Assembly (NCBI RefSeq): GCF_041438865.1
Contig: NZ_CP109450.1
Location: 1,839,001 to 1,903,000 of the forward strand
DNA: 64,000 nt
Direction of reading: 5' to 3'
Source of the DNA: Streptomyces sp. NBC_01471
GTDB taxonomy: Bacteria; Actinomycetota; Actinomycetes; Streptomycetales; Streptomycetaceae
Part shown: piece after piece, positions 59,532 through 64,000 of the stretch
Numbering within the stretch: position 1 is the first letter of the stretch
Layout: every line of letters starts with the position of its first letter
Translations under genes and position numbers: made by a program
Notes under the pieces: model-generated
Databases searched by the model: none
Seen by the model: only the letters and a program-made list of their open reading frames with translations
What the model was told of the DNA's origin: nothing

Positions 59532-61025
59532 TCACGCGGGGTCGGCGGCCGGTATCCCGCACGCCGCGCGTACGGCGTGCACCTTCTCCAGTGCCTGGAG
59601 ATGTCCGCCGTCCCGGGCACAGCGTTCGGCCCGGTCCAGCAGGGCTGCCGGGCCCTGGCCATCGGCGGCCTGCGCGCGCACCGAGGCCAGTGCGGCGAGC
59701 GCGAACGCCAGGGCCGTCCCCCCGAACGGCTCGGCCACGGCGACCGCCGCCCGTGCCAGCCGTCCGGCCTCCTCCTGCTCACCGAGCATCAGATGCAGCT
59801 CCGCCAGGTTCGCGCGCTCGAAGGAGGTCGCGGTCGGGCGCCCGCCCTGCTCGGCGAGAGCCAGCGCCCGCGCCCCGTGCCGCAGTGCCTCGCGCGGACG
59901 GCCCGTACGGCGGGCGTTCTCCCGCGACACGGACAGGACATGCGCGAGCAGCGCCGTGTCGCCCGACTCCTCCGCCAGTTCCCGCGCGCGTTCCGCCACC
60001 ACACCGGCGTGCGTCACATCCCCCAGCAGGCCGCTGCACACGGCCTGCTGGGCGAGCGCGCGCACGCGCAGCGCCACCGCCTCACCGCCGCCGCCCGTCC
60101 CGGCGCCGGCCTCGGCGGGCTGCGGCGCCGCCTGGTCGGCACAGCGCTCGGCCTCGCGCGCGGACGCCAGCCCCTGGGCGTAGTCACCCGTGTACGACAG
60201 CACCCTGGCCGCGGCCATATGATGCGCGGCCCGTGCGAGAGGGGGAGTGCGGGCCTCCGGAGCGTGCCGGCGCAGTACGGTCACGGCTCGCGCGGGCCCT
60301 TCGCCGCCCGTGCGCGCCAGCGCCTCGGCCAGCCGCGCGGCGACCCGTACGCAGTCGTCCCGGCGTCCCCGCTCCACGTACAGGTCGAGCGCCTCGCGCA
60401 GTACGCGCACCGCCTCCGCATAGCGGCCCGAACGGTCCAGCGCCAGCGCCAGCGCCCAGTCCAGCCGGATGTGCGCGGTGTCGTCGGCCCGGTGCTCCGC
60501 GCCGCCCGTCCGCGCCGCCAGCGCGGCGGCCACCTGGCCGCGCAGCCCCGCTACCCGCTCGCGACACGGCTCGGCCCAGGCCGCGTAGCGGTCCTCGGGC
60601 AGGACATCGCCCGCACACGCCCGCGCGGCGGCTCTCAGTGCCTGCACCTCGCCCGCTTCGAGCGTGCGCCGGGCGAGACGCTCCGCCTCGTCGACATCGA
60701 CCTGGACAGCGTCGTGCGCGAAGCGCAGCAGTGGGCCGTCGGTGACGAGATAGGACGAGGTGGCCCGGGGCGCGAGTTCGGGCTCCAGCGCGTGCCGTGC
60801 GGCGTGCAGGGCGACGCGCAGACTGCGCAGGGCCGCGGAGAGTTCCGCGTGCGGCCAGCACACCGCCATCACGTCCTCGCGGTGCAGCTGGTGCCCCGGG
60901 GTCACGGCGAGCAGCTTCACCAGGGTGCGAGCCCCCGGCCGCGGCCAGTGGGCGACGGGCTGTGGCACCTCTCCGTCGCGTACGGCCTCGAACCCTCCCA
61001 GCAGACGGATACGCAGCAGCCCCAT
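59532..61025 (-). CDS. SARP/BTAD-type transcriptional regulator
   Basis: A 497-residue protein. It has an N-terminal OmpR-type winged helix (LRIRLLGGFEAVRDGE, ARTLVKLLAVTPGHQLHREDV, then ALRSLRVALHAARHALEP) and a bacterial transcriptional activation domain (~100-240), as in SARP regulators. The C-terminal 250 residues are TPR-like helical repeats rich in Ala/Arg/Glu. There is no NB-ARC ATPase domain as in AfsR. No secondary metabolite gene cluster is in the window, so its targets are probably elsewhere. It is divergent from the DUF333-like gene. Confidence 0.88.
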   Translation of the reverse strand: MGLLRIRLLGGFEAVRDGEVPQPVAHWPRPGARTLVKLLAVTPGHQLHREDVMAVCWPHAELSAALRSLRVALHAARHALEPELAPRATSSYLVTDGPLLRFAHDAVQVDVDEAERLARRTLEAGEVQALRAAARACAGDVLPEDRYAAWAEPCRERVAGLRGQVAAALAARTGGAEHRADDTAHIRLDWALALALDRSGRYAEAVRVLREALDLYVERGRRDDCVRVAARLAEALARTGGEGPARAVTVLRRHAPEARTPPLARAAHHMAAARVLSYTGDYAQGLASAREAERCADQAAPQPAEAGAGTGGGGEAVALRVRALAQQAVCSGLLGDVTHAGVVAERARELAEESGDTALLAHVLSVSRENARRTGRPREALRHGARALALAEQGGRPTATSFERANLAELHLMLGEQEEAGRLARAAVAVAEPFGGTALAFALAALASVRAQAADGQGPAALLDRAERCARDGGHLQALEKVHAVRAACGIPAADPA

Positions 61026-61258
61026 AAAACCGTCACCCTAGCCCCGTAAGCCCCGGGCACGTCCAGGTGACCGTGGACACCGCGCGGAAGCCGTGCGGCA
61101 TTACGCGGTTGTTACTGGCTGGATCACACCGTCGTGCGCCCCAGGCCAGTGGGGTGTCACGGCGAGGTCCCGTCATTTCGGCGCAGCGCGTTGCCCCTCC
61201 GGGAGCGGACCGCACAGGATGAGCGCGCCCCAACACACAACAGCCCCCGGGAGCCCTC

Positions 61259-61840
61259 ATGAAGCGCTCGCACGCCCTCGCCGCCGGTGTCCTCCTGCTC
61301 GTCTCGGGCAGCGCGGCAGCAGCCCAGGCCGCCGACTCCTCGGACGCCCCTGCCAGGACCGCTGGGCACACCGTCTCCGCGGCTCGGTGGTGCGAGCAGC
61401 AGGGCGGCCACGCCGTCACGCGTGTCCCCTACTACGCCACGGCCGGCGGCACGCTCAGTCCGCTGGGCGGAGAGCGCGAGATGTGTGTTTTCACGGACAC
61501 GAAGAAGAAGACGAAGATCATGATCTCCGCCGACTCGCTTGCCTCGAAGACGCCGACTCTTGCCGCCCTCGCCTACGTGCGCAAGCCTGCGGGCCCTTCC
61601 GGCCCGGGCAATCCCTCGGTCGCCTACTGCCAGGGCATCAACGGCACCGCCATGTTCGGGAACAGGCCCACCGACTCGGGCGGTTGGGGCCCCGAGGGAG
61701 CGACCAGCACCGATCAGATCATGGGTACCTGCATGTTCGCGGACGGGTCCGTGATCGACGCATGGGGTCTCAAGTACCACCAGGGCGGCGTGATCCGGGG
61801 CGCGGACCTGACGGAGAAGTTCCGCGCCGACATTCCCTGA
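61259..61840 (+). CDS. Secreted DUF333-like cysteine-containing protein
   Basis: A 193-residue exported protein. The signal peptide HALAAGVLLLVSGSAAAAQA is cleaved about residue 25. The mature part has a WCEQQGGHAV to EMCVFTD segment and a second YCQGINGTAMFG to GTCMFADGSVIDAWGLKYH segment. The second resembles DUF333 (C...G...C-FxDGxxxxxW). The two pairs of cysteines probably form one disulfide each. Related proteins are annotated as putative hemolysins without proof. ATG 61259 follows GGGAG. Function unknown. Confidence 0.78.
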   Translation: MKRSHALAAGVLLLVSGSAAAAQAADSSDAPARTAGHTVSAARWCEQQGGHAVTRVPYYATAGGTLSPLGGEREMCVFTDTKKKTKIMISADSLASKTPTLAALAYVRKPAGPSGPGNPSVAYCQGINGTAMFGNRPTDSGGWGPEGATSTDQIMGTCMFADGSVIDAWGLKYHQGGVIRGADLTEKFRADIP

Positions 61841-61994
61841 CCAGCCTGCATTCCCCGACCGGCAGGACGGCCGCGATCCCGTGGGCGTTCCGGCGCAGGA
61901 CATGAGTACGGAATCCTCCGCCGGACGCAGAGCGCCTACGCTCCTCATCGTCGTCGCGCACCACGGTGCGGCGACGAGGAGGAGGCAGGCACCC

Positions 61995-63185
61995 GTGCAG
62001 CAGGAGACAGTGGCACCGCAGGCAGACGCCCAGGGGCGCAAGCAGCGGCTGCGAAGACGGCTGGAGCGGCTGATCGGGATCGCCGCCACCGAGGGCAATG
62101 AACTCGTACCACTGCGCAACGGGGACGAGATCTTCCCCGCCATGCTGGACGCCGTCCGTGCCGCAGAGCACACCATCGACCTGATGACCTTCGTGTACTG
62201 GCGCGGGCAGATAGCCCACGACTTCGCGACGGCTCTGGCGGACCGCGCACGGGCCGGTGTCCGGGTGCGGCTCCTGCTCGACGGCTTCGGCGCCAAGGAG
62301 ATCGAGCAGGATCTGCTCGACACCATGGACGCCGCCGGAGTGCAGGTCGCGTGGTTCCGCAAGCCCGCCAGGCTCTCGCCCCTCAAGCAGAACCACCGCT
62401 GCCACCGCAAGGCGCTCGTCGTGGACGAGCACACGGCCTTCACCGGCGGCGTGGGCATCGCGGAGGAGTGGTGCGGCGACGCCCGGGACTCGACCGAGTG
62501 GCGCGACACCCACGTTCGGCTGCGCGGGCCCGCCGTCGACGGGATCGCCGCCGCTTTCGCCCAGAACTGGGCGGAGTGCCACGACGAACTGTTCGACGAC
62601 CGCGACCGCTTCACGGAACACGCCCAGCCCGGCGAGGCCACCGTCCAGGTGGTCCGCGGTTCGGCCAGCTTCGGGTGGCAGGACCTCCAGACCCTGATCC
62701 GCGTGATGCTGACCTCCGCCGAGGAGCGCTTCCGGCTGGCCACCGCCTATTTCGCGCCGGACACGTACTTCATCGAGCTGCTGTGTGCCACGGCGCGGCG
62801 CGGGGTGCGGGTGGAGATCCTCCTGCCGGGTCCGCACACCGACCAGCGCGCCTGCCGGCTCGCGGGGCGGCACCACTACGCCGCCCTGCTGGCCGCCGGT
62901 GTCGAGATCCGCGAGTACCAGCCCACCATGCTGCACACCAAGATCATCACGGTGGACCATGTCGCGTCGCTCATCGGGTCGACCAACTTCAACCGGCGGT
63001 CCCTCGAACACGACGAAGAGGTCATGCTCGCGGTCCTGGACGAGACGTTCACCGCGGCGCTCGACGCCGACTTCGACGCCGACCTCAAGCGCAGCGAGGC
63101 GATCGACCCCGCCCGCTGGAGCCGTCGCGCACTGACCGAGCGGCTGCGGGAGACGGCTGTCATCCCGATCAGACGCTTCCTGTGA
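61995..63185 (+). CDS. Phospholipase D/cardiolipin synthase family protein
   Basis: A ~396-residue protein with two HKD active-site motifs: HRKALVVDEHTAFTGG (about residue 140) and HTKIITVDHVASLIGSTN (about 315). The region before the first holds IDLMTFVYWRGQIAHDFA. The enzyme probably transfers phosphatidyl groups in cardiolipin synthesis or cleaves phosphodiesters. It lacks the N-terminal membrane helices of E. coli ClsA, more like ClsB. GTG 61995 is preceded by GGAGG; the open frame starts earlier (61881, 61902) without a good site. Confidence 0.88.
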   Translation: MQQETVAPQADAQGRKQRLRRRLERLIGIAATEGNELVPLRNGDEIFPAMLDAVRAAEHTIDLMTFVYWRGQIAHDFATALADRARAGVRVRLLLDGFGAKEIEQDLLDTMDAAGVQVAWFRKPARLSPLKQNHRCHRKALVVDEHTAFTGGVGIAEEWCGDARDSTEWRDTHVRLRGPAVDGIAAAFAQNWAECHDELFDDRDRFTEHAQPGEATVQVVRGSASFGWQDLQTLIRVMLTSAEERFRLATAYFAPDTYFIELLCATARRGVRVEILLPGPHTDQRACRLAGRHHYAALLAAGVEIREYQPTMLHTKIITVDHVASLIGSTNFNRRSLEHDEEVMLAVLDETFTAALDADFDADLKRSEAIDPARWSRRALTERLRETAVIPIRRFL

Positions 63186-63251
63186 GACGCGGCCGGGCCC
63201 GGAGGCCGGACGACTCTCGCCAAGACGGGACGATCATGCGATCATTGCCGA

Positions 63252-63668
63252 ATGACAACTGTTAGCGTGCCTCCGGGCCAGGGCGGCGAGCGGGGCGGTG
63301 TGTCCTGCTTCGAGGAGGGCGCCGTCACCGTGGTCGTACCGGTCGGAGACATCGACATCGACGCAGCACCGCCGGTCCGGGAAGCTGTCTCGGGCGCCTT
63401 CGACGCCCGGCGGCCGGTCGTTCTGGACCTGTCCCGGGTCACGTTCGCCGACTCCAGCGCGCTGAACATGCTGCTCTGGGCCAACACCAACGGGGCGTTC
63501 TACCTGGCGGGCCCGGTGCACCAGCAGGTACAGCGCCTGTTCGACGTCACCGGGGTGGAAGGGATCTTCACCACCGCCCCCAGCCGCACCGAGGCCCTGC
63601 TGCTCGCGGCGGAGTCCGCCGCTCAGGAACAGCCCGCGGCACCCGTGGACGAGAAGACCGAGGCCTGA
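63252..63668 (+). CDS. STAS-domain anti-sigma factor antagonist
   Basis: A 138-residue STAS protein. VVVPVGDIDIDAAPPVREAV starts the fold and VTFADSSALNMLLWAN contains the serine expected to be phosphorylated by an anti-sigma kinase. It ends with a charged tail. It should work in the SpoIIAA/RsbV manner in partner switching of a SigB-like factor, but no kinase or sigma gene is near. The ATG at 63252 has a weak ribosome site. Confidence 0.9.
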   Translation: MTTVSVPPGQGGERGGVSCFEEGAVTVVVPVGDIDIDAAPPVREAVSGAFDARRPVVLDLSRVTFADSSALNMLLWANTNGAFYLAGPVHQQVQRLFDVTGVEGIFTTAPSRTEALLLAAESAAQEQPAAPVDEKTEA

Positions 63669-63719
63669 GGCCTCCCGTTACGGAAGGCCCCGGACCCCGG
63701 TCTGTACGTCTCGGGTCAA

Positions 63720-63748
63720 GCAGGGGCCCGCCCGGAGCGGGCCCCTGC
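63720..63748. terminator. Bidirectional terminator between STAS and XdhC-family genes
   Basis: GCAGGGGCCCGC and GCGGGCCCCTGC make a perfect 12-bp stem around CCGGA, between two convergent stop codons. Confidence 0.8.
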
Positions 63749-63764
63749 CGATCCGGTCGGAGAG

Positions 63765-64000
63765 TCAGCTCCCCTCGGTTTCGAGGGTGCGCAGCACATC
63801 GGCCGCGACGCTCACGGCGATGGTCGCGGGTTCCTTGCCGCCGATGTCGGCCAGCCCGATGGGGGTCTTGATCCGGTCGATGGTGGCCGCGTCATGACCG
63901 CCCTCGGTGGCAAGGCGCTTGCGGAACCGCCCCCACTTGGCCGCCGACCCGATCAACCCGATGGAACCGAGATGGGTCGTGCGCAGGGCGGCGTCGCACA
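63765..64000 (-). CDS. XdhC/CoxI-family protein, C-terminal end only
   Basis: The frame runs off the right window edge; only the last ~78 residues are seen: DAALRTTHLGSIGLIGSAAK to the end LRTLETEGS. The stretches GLIGSAAKWGRFRKRL and TPIGLADIGGKEPATIAVSVAADVL match the Rossmann-type C-terminal domain of XdhC, the accessory factor that inserts sulfurated molybdenum cofactor into xanthine dehydrogenase. The upstream part and partner genes are outside the window. Confidence 0.85.
   Translation of the reverse strand, partial: CDAALRTTHLGSIGLIGSAAKWGRFRKRLATEGGHDAATIDRIKTPIGLADIGGKEPATIAVSVAADVLRTLETEGS

Overview
The window is high-GC actinobacterial chromosome, almost certainly from a Streptomyces core region. 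The signs are very strong G/C bias at third codon positions, frequent GTG and TTG starts, conservon operons, an NdgR-type regulator and a lysine-rich HupS. From memory the gene order follows the smc-to-accB stretch of S. coelicolor (about SCO5578 down to SCO5535), and much of 9-35 kb also parallels the recG to gltX and rnc to smc blocks of Mycobacterium. No transposase, phage gene, plasmid gene or CRISPR array was seen.

Layout. 1-2.2 kb: a partial NCS1 permease and a luciferase-like oxidoreductase. 2.2-19 kb: a mostly minus-strand housekeeping block with glcP, smc, a small coiled-coil protein, acylphosphatase, mutM, rnc, rpmF, DUF177, a SepIVA/DivIVA-like coiled-coil protein, coaD, rsmD, recG and a FakA-like DAK protein; a plus-strand CAP-domain protein is inserted. 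19-27.6 kb: rpmB, thiD-thiL, a stand-alone Lrp ligand-binding domain, a DUF3515 lipoprotein, ddl, gpsA-plsC, cofC and hupS. 27.7-32 kb: leuCD with the divergent regulator ndgR, then a MerR regulator divergent from a DUF4188 gene. 32-35.7 kb: five tRNA genes (Glu and Gln, with a perfect 191-bp duplication), a HAD hydrolase, gltX and a fumarylacetoacetase-family gene.

36.6-47.3 kb: two complete tandem conservons (cvnABCD twice), each encoding a sensor-like ATPase, a roadblock protein, a DUF742 protein and a small GTPase. The two cvnD genes form a mosaic of identical and diverged tracts. 47.3-49.2 kb: acyl-CoA carboxylase epsilon and beta subunits.

49.4-64 kb is more accessory: a Tat-exported family 8 polysaccharide lyase, a large GH101 glycosidase, a secreted M15-like protein, YceI, a TetR regulator divergent from an SDR and a tautomerase, a SARP/BTAD regulator, a secreted DUF333-like protein, a phospholipase D/cardiolipin synthase family enzyme, a STAS protein and the end of an XdhC-family gene.

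The less explained signals are the mosaic tandem conservons with a shared C-terminal peptide at the end of long disordered tails, a 64-residue protein with a repeated ANPRRT motif just upstream of them, a large disordered insertion in the SMC hinge, and several well-formed inverted repeats at divergent promoters.
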